Shown here: piece after piece, positions 55,901-63,675 of the stretch
Position numbering within the stretch: position 1 is the first letter of the stretch
Layout: each line of letters starts with the position of its first letter
Source of the DNA: Pseudomonas putida
Lineage (GTDB): Bacteria > Pseudomonadota > Gammaproteobacteria > Pseudomonadales > Pseudomonadaceae
DNA: 64,000 nucleotides
Direction: 5' to 3'
Assembly (NCBI RefSeq): GCF_009883635.2
Contig: NZ_CP026115.2
Location: 4,340,001 to 4,404,000, forward strand
The notes under the pieces: generated by a model
What the model saw: only the letters and a program-made list of their open reading frames with translations
Databases searched by the model: none
Told to the model about the DNA's origin: nothing
Position numbers and translations under genes: made by a program

Positions 55901-56521
55901 TACGTCGGCCTGGCCAAAAGCCACGGCATTGAGGGCCTGGGTGGAGGAGCCGAAAACCAGGACTTCGGCCTTGGGGTAGGCGGCATGGACTGCCTCCAGG
56001 GGCAAGTAGTGGTAGAGCATGCCCAGGCGCATGCCATTCAGGCTGCCACTGAGGGCGGGCGGTTCATCTTCCCGCGTGACCAGCACGGGTTGGTCAACCG
56101 CATAAGGGTGTGAAAGCGTCAGTCCTTCGGTTGCCGCTTCGTAACCATTGGCGCTGCCGAGCAGGTCGATGTCTCCACGTTTGAGGGCCTGCAGCGCCGC
56201 CTGCCTGTGAGGGTAGCGCATGACCTGGATCGGCAGCTTCAGCGTTTTGCTGATCAGGCTGGCATATTCGGCGGTGAGACCTTGGTAGATCTGCCCACCA
56301 CTGGTGATGTCAAAAGGTGGATAGTCGGGCGCCGAGGTGCCCAGGATCAGGGCTTGCCGGCCCTGCAGCCATTGCTGTTGCTGCTCCGTCAGTTGCGGGT
56401 TCATCGGCATCGTCGAAGAACGGGCCAGCAGGGTATAGGGCACGACTTCATGGGATGAGGCCTCTGCCAGGTGGCAGGCCAGCGTCAGGACAAGCCCAAG
56501 GCAGGCAATCAATTGCACCAT
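52922..56521 (-). CDS. BvgS/EvgS-type hybrid sensor kinase
   Basis: 1199 residues: signal or TM segment (1-21), two tandem periplasmic SBP_bac_3 domains (about 45-275 and 290-515), TM near 545-565, a PAS domain (about 585-700), HisKA with FLATISHEIRTPMSAVIG (His about 720), HATPase (NLVSNAIKF, DSGIGI, GTGLGLAI), a receiver with LVLDCNMPHMNG (Asp about 1011) and a C-terminal HPt domain (His about 1142 in QAHKILSAA). A complete phosphorelay in one chain. The start lies eight bases downstream of the response-regulator stop. Ligand unknown. Confidence 0.93.
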   Translation of the reverse strand: MVQLIACLGLVLTLACHLAEASSHEVVPYTLLARSSTMPMNPQLTEQQQQWLQGRQALILGTSAPDYPPFDITSGGQIYQGLTAEYASLISKTLKLPIQVMRYPHRQAALQALKRGDIDLLGSANGYEAATEGLTLSHPYAVDQPVLVTREDEPPALSGSLNGMRLGMLYHYLPLEAVHAAYPKAEVLVFGSSTQALNAVAFGQADVFIGDTISTHYQLNRGHLPRLRMASFGQHENFGFSFAMRSEDKQLKELVNATLDRQPSAVRTSILKRWSAGSELLLSDRQLQLSPEEEQWLLSHPVMQVAIDETASPLSYFDGNGHFRGITADLLDLIRLRTGLRFEVQRANGIADMLARLENGRVDMIAALASDGTTDKHLHLSRPYLESPHVLVTRAQGEQYDSLEKLNGHRVAISRYSNLDDLLTTRFPQIGWIETESPFYSVALLNSGAVDAVITPLIDANHALASNTNLIIRSTVGSEPALFSMATSDQDMPLASILDKALLSISPEELGVINNRWRGYDLHEDASWSTVRRLILKVLLGTGVLLLLALIWNARLRGQIKQRQRAERALNDQLEFMGALLNGTPHPMYVRDREGHLQSCNASYLEAVQSGLEDVIGKRLDESLFAGAENTRQIQADYQQVMSAGVPLIIDRPLRLRDREITIYHWILPYRDSLGEVQGIIGGWIDISERRKLVQELREAKRLADDANRAKSTFLATISHEIRTPMSAVIGMLELALRRALQGQADPTSLEVAHHSARDLLGLIGDILDIVRIESGHLSLSPEAVDPAVLVESVGRVFDGQARQKGLALDISISPNARCHGLLDPLRFKQVLSNLVSNAIKFTEQGQIHVTLDLREEGPDSPPTLELEVRDSGIGIHDDDLLRLFNPFVQANPHSQGARAGTGLGLAICHSLCEMMGGNLSIKSLPGLGTQVRLLMPLERVDAPASPVFEIEEVEAPAPGLTVLVIDDHPANLLLMAQQLSYLGLSHASASNGREGLEKWREAPFDALVLDCNMPHMNGYQLATAVRSEERQRGRPRCVILGYTANAQPEVRQKCLSAGMDDCLLKPISLRTLSQRLAKITPQRRQAIAPLFNLAGLAGIVGNNTSSRTRFLTAVHTSLKEDLTILMDFDPHHQAAEIREQAHKILSAARLLEAKGMMKACTALEEERSSAACIKLQRQVLARHMRRVEKALARELTRA

Positions 56522-56529
56522 TGACGACC

Positions 56530-57150
56530 TCAGACCAGTGCGTTGCGTTTGGCCATTTCGATCAGATCGACCAACGAGTCGGCCTGCAGTTTCTGCATGA
56601 GTCGCTTCTTGTAGGTGCTAACGGTCTTGTTGCTGAGAAACATCCCTTTGGCGATCTCCTGGTTGCTGCGGCCTTGGGCGAAAAGTTGCAAGACCATAAG
56701 TTCTCGGTCGTTAACGAGTCGGAAAAGTCGCAAATCAGGGTCTGCTGTTTCGTGATTGCTGTGGATGGCCTGGCTGGGGAAATAATTGTATCCGTCCAGT
56801 ACGGCCTTGATGGCACTGAGCAGTTCGCTCAGGTCTTCCTGCTTGCATACATAACCTGCCGCCCCCGAGTGCATGCAGCGCACGGCGAACAGCGCCGGAG
56901 ACTGTGCGGTGAGAATCAGGACTTTCAGCGGCAGGGCCATGGCCTGGAAGCGTGAAAGGACCTCAAGGCCGTCGAGCTTGGGGATGCTGATGTCCAGAAT
57001 GACCAGCTCAGGTTGGGTTTCACGAATCTTCTGCATGGCTTCCACGCCGTTGTCCGATTCGCCCACTACCTTGTAGTTCTGGTTTTCGAGCAGCATGCGG
57101 ACAGCAAGGCGGATGACAGGATGGTCATCGACAATAAATACAGTATTCAT
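56530..57150 (-). CDS. NarL/FixJ response regulator, BvgA/EvgA-type
   Basis: 206 residues: a receiver (FIVDDHPVIRLAVRMLL; phospho-Asp in LVILDISIPKLDGLEV; LTAQSP) and a C-terminal LuxR helix-turn-helix (VLQLFAQGRSNQEIAKGMFLSNKTVSTYKKRLMQKL). It is the likely partner of the hybrid kinase encoded eight bases downstream. It has an AT-rich 279-base upstream region that probably carries the promoter. Regulon not inferable. Confidence 0.92.
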   Translation of the reverse strand: MNTVFIVDDHPVIRLAVRMLLENQNYKVVGESDNGVEAMQKIRETQPELVILDISIPKLDGLEVLSRFQAMALPLKVLILTAQSPALFAVRCMHSGAAGYVCKQEDLSELLSAIKAVLDGYNYFPSQAIHSNHETADPDLRLFRLVNDRELMVLQLFAQGRSNQEIAKGMFLSNKTVSTYKKRLMQKLQADSLVDLIEMAKRNALV

Positions 57151-57429
57151 GTTCAGATTTCCTGCGGCGGATGACGGAGGCAGGGGGCACCTTACCCCAG
57201 TTGCAAGTCGGCAGGGGGACGCAGTAGGAGGATTAGCTATATATGGGAAACGGCTTACAGCTTAGTTCAATTTTGGCTACGAAGTGTAAGGGGATGATTC
57301 GCTGCCTTAAGTGTTTTGCTAACTTTTCATTAGCCTGTTTAGTTGGTGTTTAATGATCAGGTGTTGATTGTAGGAAGTTTCTGGCGGCAGGTGTCGCTCG
57401 GTACTGCGCCGGGCGACGCTGCCGTGGCT

Positions 57430-58761
57430 TCAGGTCGGGCTTGAGCGCCCAGTCATTTCCCGAGCCATCTCGCTGGCATAGCTGTCGGTCATGCCAGCGA
57501 TGAAATCGATCATGCGCAGGAAAGCCTTGTGCAGCGAGTCTTGCGGTGTGGGCGCGTTGTTACCGATCAGATCGAGCACGCGGCGGCTCTTGAACGAAGG
57601 GGTGCGCCCGCCATGCTGTTCCAGGGCGGCACCACAGAATGTGTTGAGGAGGATTTCCAGCGTGGTATAGGCGCCAATCTCATGCAGCGTCTTGCGTTTG
57701 TCCTGGAAAATCTTGTTGCGCGCCATGTCCTTGGCCTGCAGCACGCAGCGCTTGGCCGGGCCGTGCATGTGCTCGACCAGGTCACCGCTCAGGTGCCCGC
57801 CCAGCAGTGCCTGCTGCTGCTCGACGAAGGCGCGGGCAGCGGCATTGGTCAGGTGCTCGATCGCTTTGCCACGCAGTATTGCCAGTTTGCGTCGCCGTGA
57901 GTCGGCAGGGCCAAGCTGGCGATAGGTTTCCGGCAAATCGTCACCGACCAGGTCGAGCAACAGCGCCTCGACTTCGGCATAGTCCAGCAGTTCCATCTCT
58001 ACGCCGTCTTCCAGGTCGATCAGGGCGTAGCAGATGTCATCGGCCGCCTCCATCAGGTAGACCAGCGGATGGCGCGCCCAGCGCTGTTCTTCGAGCAGCG
58101 GCAGGCCGAGCTTGCGGGCGATCTGTTCGAGTAGTGGCAGCTCGCTCTGGTAACAGCCGAACTTGTGTTTCTTGTACCCGAGGGCATCGGCATGCCGGGC
58201 GGTCCAGGGGTATTTGAGGTAGGTGCCAAGGGTCGCGTAGGTCAGCCGGGTGCCACCATCGAACTGGTGGTACTCGAGCTGGGTGAGTACGCGAAAGCCT
58301 TGGGCGTTGCCTTCGAAGTTGAGGAAGTCGGCGCGCTCGTCGTCGCTCATGTCGTCCAGCCAGCCACGCCCGGCGGCCTGCTGGAACCAGTGGCGAATGG
58401 CGTCTTCGCCGGAGTGGCCGAATGGTGGGTTGCCAATGTCGTGAGCCAGGCAGGCCGACTGCACGATCATGCCCAGGTCGCTGGGCTCACACCACTCTGG
58501 CAGGCTGGCGCGCAGCGTTTCGCCGACGCGCATGCCCAGCGAACGGCCAACGCAGCTAACCTCCAGTGAATGGGTCAGGCGCGTATGGATATGGTCGTTG
58601 CTTGAAACGGGATGGACCTGGGTCTTGCGCCCGAGGCGGCGAAATGCCCCTGAGAAGATGATCCGGTCATGGTCTTTGTGGAAAGGGCTGCGGCCGAGTT
58701 CTTCGGCGCTGTAGAGGGCTTTGCCGAGGCGTTCGCGGGTGAGCAGGGTGTGCCAGTCCAA
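57430..58761 (-). CDS. dgt: dGTPase-like HD triphosphohydrolase
   Basis: 443 residues. HD-domain metal residues are visible in [18 protein letters not shown] and [17 protein letters not shown], with D in [15 protein letters not shown], as in Dgt-type deoxynucleotide triphosphohydrolases that cut dNTPs to nucleoside plus tripolyphosphate. N-terminal [12 protein letters not shown] is typical. Not adjacent to nucleotide genes. Substrate range (dGTP or other dNTPs) cannot be told from sequence. Confidence 0.92.
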   Translation of the reverse strand: MDWHTLLTRERLGKALYSAEELGRSPFHKDHDRIIFSGAFRRLGRKTQVHPVSSNDHIHTRLTHSLEVSCVGRSLGMRVGETLRASLPEWCEPSDLGMIVQSACLAHDIGNPPFGHSGEDAIRHWFQQAAGRGWLDDMSDDERADFLNFEGNAQGFRVLTQLEYHQFDGGTRLTYATLGTYLKYPWTARHADALGYKKHKFGCYQSELPLLEQIARKLGLPLLEEQRWARHPLVYLMEAADDICYALIDLEDGVEMELLDYAEVEALLLDLVGDDLPETYRQLGPADSRRRKLAILRGKAIEHLTNAAARAFVEQQQALLGGHLSGDLVEHMHGPAKRCVLQAKDMARNKIFQDKRKTLHEIGAYTTLEILLNTFCGAALEQHGGRTPSFKSRRVLDLIGNNAPTPQDSLHKAFLRMIDFIAGMTDSYASEMAREMTGRSSPT

Positions 58762-58864
58762 GGCGCGGTCTCCTGTCGATCGAAGGGTATAGCTTCCGGT
58801 GTCGTGAGCAGGCGTGCAAGGGGTAGATCGGGACCGGCCCTGTGGGATCAGGGCCGGTAGACGT

Positions 58865-59194
58865 TCAACGGCGACGGTTGCCCTGCAGGTAGAGGCGCAC
58901 CAGCGGCAGCAGGCTGGTCCCCAAGCGGACCAGGCGGCTCAGGTTACCGCTGCGTACCCCTTTGCCGGTCAGAAAGCCCAGCGCCACGACGGCACCGATG
59001 CCCCACAACGGCGCATGCTTGATACCCAACCCGTCATGCAGCGAGCTGCCCATGCCGCGCAGGCGCTGCAAGGGTTGCAGCAACTGCCCGGACTCATGGC
59101 GAATCTCCTGGCGGTGCATTTCCATGCGCAGGCGCAGCAGCGCCTTGCGCAGTTCCCGTGGGTTACGGGTGTTCGGTAATTCAGGCAGGCTCAT
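58865..59194 (-). CDS. Hypothetical protein of the yqjD/E-like operon
   Basis: 109 residues: a basic N-terminal helix ([22 protein letters not shown]), a weak TM segment ([15 protein letters not shown]) and a basic tail. It overlaps the yqjE-like gene by four bases. It occupies the place of yqjK-type genes, but similarity is too weak to name it. Third and last gene of the operon. Confidence 0.72.
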   Translation of the reverse strand: MSLPELPNTRNPRELRKALLRLRMEMHRQEIRHESGQLLQPLQRLRGMGSSLHDGLGIKHAPLWGIGAVVALGFLTGKGVRSGNLSRLVRLGTSLLPLVRLYLQGNRRR

Positions 59195-59565
59195 GGCAAC
59201 AGGCGCTCCCGGTCCTTGGCCAGTTCGTCGAGGGTCGCACCAAAGGGGGACGACTCATCGAATACGGCGGCTTTCAGGCGCAGGCCGCAATACAGCGCCG
59301 CAGCCCCATAGAAGACGCACAGGCCAATGATGCCGGCCAGGCGATAGCTGTCCCACAGCAGCACCAGCAGCAAGCCCGACAGTGCGGTCAGCAGCAGCAA
59401 CGCGAACACCAGGGCCAGCCCGGCGAACAATAGCAGGCTCAGGGTGCGTGCTTTCTGCTCCTGGAGTTCGATACCGAACAGTTCGATGTGGCTGTGCAGC
59501 AGCCCCAGCAGCGCCGCGCCCAGGCGTTTGCCCGAGGCGCTGGTGCCAATGCTGTCATTCTCCAT
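59191..59565 (-). CDS. YqjE/phage holin-like membrane protein
   Basis: 124 residues: two TM helices (about 43-70 and 74-95) preceded by an amphipathic stretch LLHSHIELFGIELQEQKART, matching the YqjE (PF07332) family of inner membrane proteins. Nine bases after the DUF883 gene. Function unknown; in E. coli the related YqjD associates with ribosomes and the membrane. Confidence 0.82.
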   Translation of the reverse strand: MENDSIGTSASGKRLGAALLGLLHSHIELFGIELQEQKARTLSLLLFAGLALVFALLLLTALSGLLLVLLWDSYRLAGIIGLCVFYGAAALYCGLRLKAAVFDESSPFGATLDELAKDRERLLP

Positions 59566-59574
59566 GGGAACTCC

Positions 59575-59889
59575 TCAGCGCCGATTGGCCAGCAGGCCGA
59601 TCAACAGGCCGACACCTGCGGCAATCCCGATGGCCTGCCAGGGGTTTTCCTGGACGTACTGTTCGGCGCTGCCGAGGGCTGCCTGGCCGCGCTCACGCAC
59701 CGAGTCCTGGGTCAGTTGCAGGGTTTCGCGGGCCTGGGTCAGGCGGTCGTGGATCTGCTCGCGCAGCTCGTCGGCCTGGTCGCCCGCCAGGTTGGCGGTG
59801 TCGGCCAGCAGTTTCTCGGTATCACGGACCAAGGCCTGAAAGTCAGCCATCAATATCTCTTGTGCAGTCTTTGCCGATTTGCTGGCCAT
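59575..59889 (-). CDS. YqjD/ElaB-family DUF883 protein
   Basis: 104 residues: a long helical N-terminal part (FQALVRDTEKLLADTANLAGDQADELREQI) and a C-terminal TM helix with the ENPWQAIGIAAGVGLLIGLL motif seen in YqjD, ElaB and YgaM. Such tail-anchored proteins bind stationary-phase ribosomes in E. coli. GGGAGAG precedes ATG 59889 by four bases. First gene of the operon. Confidence 0.88.
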   Translation of the reverse strand: MASKSAKTAQEILMADFQALVRDTEKLLADTANLAGDQADELREQIHDRLTQARETLQLTQDSVRERGQAALGSAEQYVQENPWQAIGIAAGVGLLIGLLANRR

Positions 59890-60211
59890 GGGGCTCTCCC
59901 TAAGTAGGTGTGCAAGTGTTGTAGGGCATTCGAGTGACCGGGCGCGTGGAAGGTTCACTAGCGGTGCTGGTATGGGCCTTGCTAATGAGTTTTGCCACAA
60001 CGCGGGGCGTAGCACAGGGCGGTGCGCCGAACCAGGGCGTCGAGCCCTGGCAGATACCGATAAACCTTAACCCAATCCACGACAAACCCAAGAAAAAACC
60101 ACGCAGGCTGCGCCCGGTTCGGCAAAGCAGGGCAAAAGCTGGCACCGATTCGGTGCAGGGATGCAGGTTCTTGAACTGTCCTGGTGCCTTTTCAGCAGGT
60201 CTGCCACTTTC
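59890..60211. other. 322-base gap upstream of the amt gene
   Basis: No assigned gene, but a plus-strand ORF from 59934 begins with a signal-peptide-like segment (SLAVLVWALLMSFATT) followed by PWQIPINLNPIHD and a basic KPKKKPRRLRP stretch before running into the amt gene in another frame. It has no good ribosome site. It may be an unannotated small secreted protein or chance. No terminator or REP seen. Confidence 0.4.
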
Positions 60212-61420
60212 ATGGAAAACATGCACAGCGCAATGGACTCCCTCGTCCATGGCTCCAACACCCTGTTCATCCTCATGGGCGCCATTCTGGTGCTCGCCAT
60301 GCACGCCGGCTTCGCGTTTCTCGAAGTGGGCACCGTGCGCCACAAGAACCAGGTCAATGCGCTGTCAAAGATCCTCAGTGATTTCGCCATCTCCGCGCTG
60401 GTGTATTTCTTCATTGGCTACTGGATCGCCTATGGCGTGAATTTCCTGCAGCCAGCGTCGCAACTGGCAGCCGATCACGGCTATGCGCTGGTCAAATGCT
60501 TCTTCCTGCTGACCTTCGCCGCCGCGATTCCCGCGATCATCTCGGGGGGGATCGCCGAACGTGCGCGGTTCGCGCCGCAGTTGTGCGCCACGGCGTTGAT
60601 CGTGGCGTTCATCTACCCGTTCTTCGAGGGTGTGGTGTGGAATGGTAATCTGGGTGTGCAGGCCTGGCTGCAGGCCCGTTTCGGTGCGCCGTTCCATGAC
60701 TTTGCCGGCTCGGTGGTGGTGCATGCCATGGGCGGCTGGCTGGCGCTGGCGGCGGTGCTGTTGCTGGGCGCGCGGCGCGGGCGCTATCGCGACGGCCGCC
60801 TGGTGGCCTTCGCACCGTCGAGCATTCCGTTCCTGGCGTTGGGCTCGTGGATCCTGATCATCGGCTGGTTCGGCTTCAACGTGATGAGTGCCCAGACCTT
60901 GCAGGGCGTCAGCGGCCTGGTGGCGATCAACTCGTTGATGGCCATGGTCGGCGGCACCCTGGCGGCCTTGCTGGCCGGGCGCAACGACCCGGGCTTCCTG
61001 CACAACGGGCCGCTGGCGGGTCTGGTGGCGATCTGTGCCGGCTCTGACCTCATGCACCCGATCGGTGCGCTGGCCACCGGCCTGGTGGCAGGGGTGCTGT
61101 TCGTCTGGAGTTTCACGGCTGCACAGAACCGCTGGAAGATCGACGATGTGCTCGGTGTCTGGCCGCTGCACGGCTTGTGCGGCCTGTGGGGAGGGATCGC
61201 CTGCGGTGTGTTTGGCCAGGCGGCACTGGGGGGTATGGGCGGGGTCAGCCTGATCAGTCAGCTATTGGGCAGCCTGGCGGGCGTCCTGGTAGCACTGATC
61301 GGTGGTTTTGCCGTGTATGGCCTGATTCGCCAACTGCATGGCCTGCGTTTGAGCCATGAGCAGGAGTTCCAGGGCGCAGACCTGTCGCTGCACCGGATCG
61401 GCGCCACCAGCCAGGATTGA
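60212..61420 (+). CDS. amtB: Amt-family ammonium transporter
   Basis: 402 residues, 11 TM helices. Key residues: the channel His pair (VVVHAMGGWLALAA and WPLHGLCGLWGG) and the family signatures GGIAERAR and FGFNVMSAQ. It conducts ammonium. No glnK or GlnB gene is adjacent and the C-terminal tail is short, which differs from the usual glnK-amtB pair. ATG 60212 is chosen over 60221 (weak GGAAAA). The protein is a little shorter than E. coli AmtB. Confidence 0.9.
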   Translation: MENMHSAMDSLVHGSNTLFILMGAILVLAMHAGFAFLEVGTVRHKNQVNALSKILSDFAISALVYFFIGYWIAYGVNFLQPASQLAADHGYALVKCFFLLTFAAAIPAIISGGIAERARFAPQLCATALIVAFIYPFFEGVVWNGNLGVQAWLQARFGAPFHDFAGSVVVHAMGGWLALAAVLLLGARRGRYRDGRLVAFAPSSIPFLALGSWILIIGWFGFNVMSAQTLQGVSGLVAINSLMAMVGGTLAALLAGRNDPGFLHNGPLAGLVAICAGSDLMHPIGALATGLVAGVLFVWSFTAAQNRWKIDDVLGVWPLHGLCGLWGGIACGVFGQAALGGMGGVSLISQLLGSLAGVLVALIGGFAVYGLIRQLHGLRLSHEQEFQGADLSLHRIGATSQD

Positions 61421-61496
61421 GCAAGGTCAGGTGCAGAGGGGGCAGGACAGACTTAGAATAAGCTTCTTCCTACAGCCAAATTGGGTCTTGCCCACC

Positions 61497-61736
61497 ATGC
61501 TGCCTGAATGCCAACTCTTCGGTACCGTCGGGTGCCACTTATGCGAAGTGGCCGAAGCCGTGCTGATGCCCTTTGTTGAACACGGCTTGCTGATCGAGTT
61601 GGTCGACATCGCCGATGACCAGGCGTTGTTCGAGCGGTACGGATTGATCATTCCGGTGTTGCGGCGCAGCGATACTTCGGCAGAGCTGCACTGGCCATTC
61701 GATGCCGAACAGGTAGTGGCCTTCCTCGCCCAGTAA
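61497..61736 (+). CDS. Glutaredoxin-like DUF836 protein
   Basis: 79 residues with a thioredoxin-like fold: LFGTVGCHLCEVAEAVL carries a CxxC near the N terminus, and IIPVLRR supplies the cis-Pro. Small soluble redox protein of unknown partner. It lies 76 bases after the amt gene, which may share its transcript. Confidence 0.82.
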   Translation: MLPECQLFGTVGCHLCEVAEAVLMPFVEHGLLIELVDIADDQALFERYGLIIPVLRRSDTSAELHWPFDAEQVVAFLAQ

Positions 61737-61842
61737 CGGGCAGCGGGAATGCTTGCCCTCGTGCATGGCCCGCAGGCAGCAATGAAGATGACGAACCGTT
61801 GATGGTCATCGGTCCTTTTGCATTTTCATCGAGAGCTCCGCC

Positions 61843-62274
61843 ATGCTGATCACGCCACATTTCGCCCTGGAAGAACTGATTACTTCGCAAGTTGCCGCGA
61901 GAGAGGGGTTGGACAACACCCCTACGCCTGAGGTCCTGAGTAATCTGCGCCTGCTTTGCCAAGCGCTCGAGCAGGTCCGGGGGTTGTTCGGGTGCCCCGT
62001 CATCGTCAGCAGCGGCTACCGCAGCGTGGAGGTCAATGCGCGCGTCGGCGGGGTGCGAAGTAGCCAGCACGTGAAAGGCCTGGCTGCGGATTTCACGGTG
62101 ATCGGCGTCGACAACCGGGAAGTGGTCAGGCAGGTAAGCAAGAGTGATGTGGCGTTCGACCAGCTGATCCTGGAATTCGACAGCTGGGTTCACCTGTCGG
62201 TGTCAACTGCCGCGCCGCGCCGCGAGGTGCTGACCATTCGCAAGGGTACGGGCTACCTGCCAGGCTTGCAGTAG
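61843..62274 (+). CDS. M15-family (endolysin-like) peptidase
   Basis: 143 residues of the Peptidase_M15_3 type: SSGYRSVEVNARVGG, zinc ligands in SQHVKGLAADF (H...D) and WVHLSV. It resembles phage endolysins that cut L-Ala-D-Glu or D-Ala bonds in peptidoglycan. No signal peptide or holin is present, and the holin-like YqjE gene is in another operon on the other strand, so it would need lysis or another route to reach the wall. It precedes the SOS-box gene by 71 bases. Confidence 0.85.
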   Translation: MLITPHFALEELITSQVAAREGLDNTPTPEVLSNLRLLCQALEQVRGLFGCPVIVSSGYRSVEVNARVGGVRSSQHVKGLAADFTVIGVDNREVVRQVSKSDVAFDQLILEFDSWVHLSVSTAAPRREVLTIRKGTGYLPGLQ

Positions 62275-62314
62275 CGTTCGAGCCGATTGACTCTGCGGTG
62301 TCGCTCTTCGTATG

Positions 62315-62330
62315 CTGTATATAAATACAG
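62315..62330. promoter_or_regulatory. LexA (SOS) box
   Basis: CTGTATATAAATACAG matches the CTG-N10-CAG consensus in both half-sites, with the AT-rich centre typical of strong boxes. It lies 15 bases before the start codon of the gene at 62346, and the promoter must overlap it. Confidence 0.88.
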
Positions 62331-62345
62331 TATCGAGGTGAACCC

Positions 62346-62654
62346 ATGCTCAACGTCGAGCAACTCAAGTACAGCGTCAACCGTATGCCGGTGGAGCGGG
62401 TGTGCGACGCCGTACTGGAATTGCGCCTCGAAGGCCTGGTCACCGACGACCGCACGCCATTCGGCAAGGTGCATTTCAACACGTGCTTTGCCGAGATCGA
62501 GGCCTTGTTCCAGCGTGCCGGTTACCACCGGGGGCTGGATGTCGTGGGTTACCAGGGCCTGGTCTACGCGCTCTATGATCCGGGGCGTTGGGAACCCGTG
62601 CAGGTACTTCGCTGGTTGAAGGCGTATAGCGAGGGGATGGTCGAGGCTGGTTGA
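62346..62654 (+). CDS. Hypothetical SOS-regulated protein, 102 aa
   Basis: I do not recognise the family. The protein is soluble and compact (LKYSVNRMPVERVCDAVLEL, then EIEALFQRAGYHRGLDVVGYQGLVYALYD). A leading helical part could be a winged-helix-like or DNA-associated fold, but that is a guess. GAGGTG stands seven bases before the ATG and a LexA box directly upstream, so expression is predicted to rise after DNA damage. The next gene follows by 50 bases. Confidence 0.75.
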   Translation: MLNVEQLKYSVNRMPVERVCDAVLELRLEGLVTDDRTPFGKVHFNTCFAEIEALFQRAGYHRGLDVVGYQGLVYALYDPGRWEPVQVLRWLKAYSEGMVEAG

Positions 62655-62704
62655 GGCGCCGGGCTTGGGGGATAATGCTGGGCTTTGATTGCTCGAGCCC
62701 TGCC

Positions 62705-63589
62705 ATGACCACGCCTTTCGACCCCGCCCACCAGCAAGCCAGTACGGTCTGCCTGCCGCCCGGCCACTGGGCGACGGTACTCGATTGCCTGTGCGACCAT
62801 TTCAAGGCCATCGAGCGCGCGCAGTGGCTTGACCGCTTCGCCCGTGGCCGGGTGCTCGATGCCGAGGGCAGGGCGATTGCTGCCGACTTGCCCTACCGGC
62901 GCGGCATGCGCCTTCACTATTTTCGCGAGGTGCCCAACGAGCGGCCGATTCCGGTGCAGGAAACCATCCTGCATGTGGATGAGCACCTGGTGGTGGCCGA
63001 CAAGCCGCATTTCCTGCCGGTAACGCCAACCGGTGAATACGTCGAGCAGACCCTGTTGCGCCGCCTGATCCGACGCCTGGGCAACCCGCACCTGGTGCCG
63101 TTGCATCGCATCGACCGGCACACCGCCGGGCTGGTGCTGTTCTCCGCCAATCCGCAGACGCGCAGCGCGTATCAACGGTTGTTCCCGGAGCGGCGGATCG
63201 ATAAGCGCTATCAAGCCATCGCTGCCGCTTTGCCGCAGCATGCATTCCCCCTGGTGCGCAAGAGTCGCCTGGTGCATGGCGAGCCGTTCTTTCGCATGCA
63301 CGAAGTGGCAGGGGAGGCCAACAGCGAGACCTTTGCCGAAGTGCTGGAGACGCATGGCGAGTTGTGGCGCTATGGACTGTCGCCGGTAACGGGCAAGACG
63401 CATCAGTTGCGTGTGCACATGGCGGCGTTGGGGGCGGGGATCTGCAATGACCCGTTCTACCCCGAGTTGCTCAAGGACGAAGACGACTATCAGCGGCCGT
63501 TGAAGCTGCTGGCGCAGAGCTTGCGATTTGCCGATCCGTTGACCGGCGAAGAGCGCTACTTCGAGAGCAGGCTGACACTGGACTGGTAA
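62705..63589 (+). CDS. RluA-family pseudouridine synthase
   Basis: 294 residues. Catalytic motif HRIDRHTAGLVLF (Asp of HRxD); other family motifs ADKPHFLPVTP, DKRYQAI and GKTHQLRVHMAALG. It converts uridine to pseudouridine in rRNA or tRNA; closest in type to the RluA/TruC group, but the target site is not readable. ATG 62705 gives the family N terminus. REP-like inverted repeat follows. Confidence 0.9.
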   Translation: MTTPFDPAHQQASTVCLPPGHWATVLDCLCDHFKAIERAQWLDRFARGRVLDAEGRAIAADLPYRRGMRLHYFREVPNERPIPVQETILHVDEHLVVADKPHFLPVTPTGEYVEQTLLRRLIRRLGNPHLVPLHRIDRHTAGLVLFSANPQTRSAYQRLFPERRIDKRYQAIAAALPQHAFPLVRKSRLVHGEPFFRMHEVAGEANSETFAEVLETHGELWRYGLSPVTGKTHQLRVHMAALGAGICNDPFYPELLKDEDDYQRPLKLLAQSLRFADPLTGEERYFESRLTLDW

Positions 63590-63599
63590 GGCGCCTGTT

Positions 63600-63664
63600 C
63601 GCGGTCACTGTAGGGGCGGCCTTGCGTCGCGAAAGGGCCGCAAGGCCGCTCCTACAGTGACCGC
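63600..63664. repeat. REP-like inverted repeat
   Basis: Left arm CGCGGTCACTGTAGGGGCGG then CCTTGCG, right arm CGCAAGGCCGCTCCTACAGT then GACCGCG, inverted with one mismatch around an 11-base spacer. Core differs from the common REP (GCGGCCTTGCG instead of GCGGGCTTGTC), so it is a variant subtype. Confidence 0.85.
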
Positions 63665-63675
63665 GTAGGCCAGAA

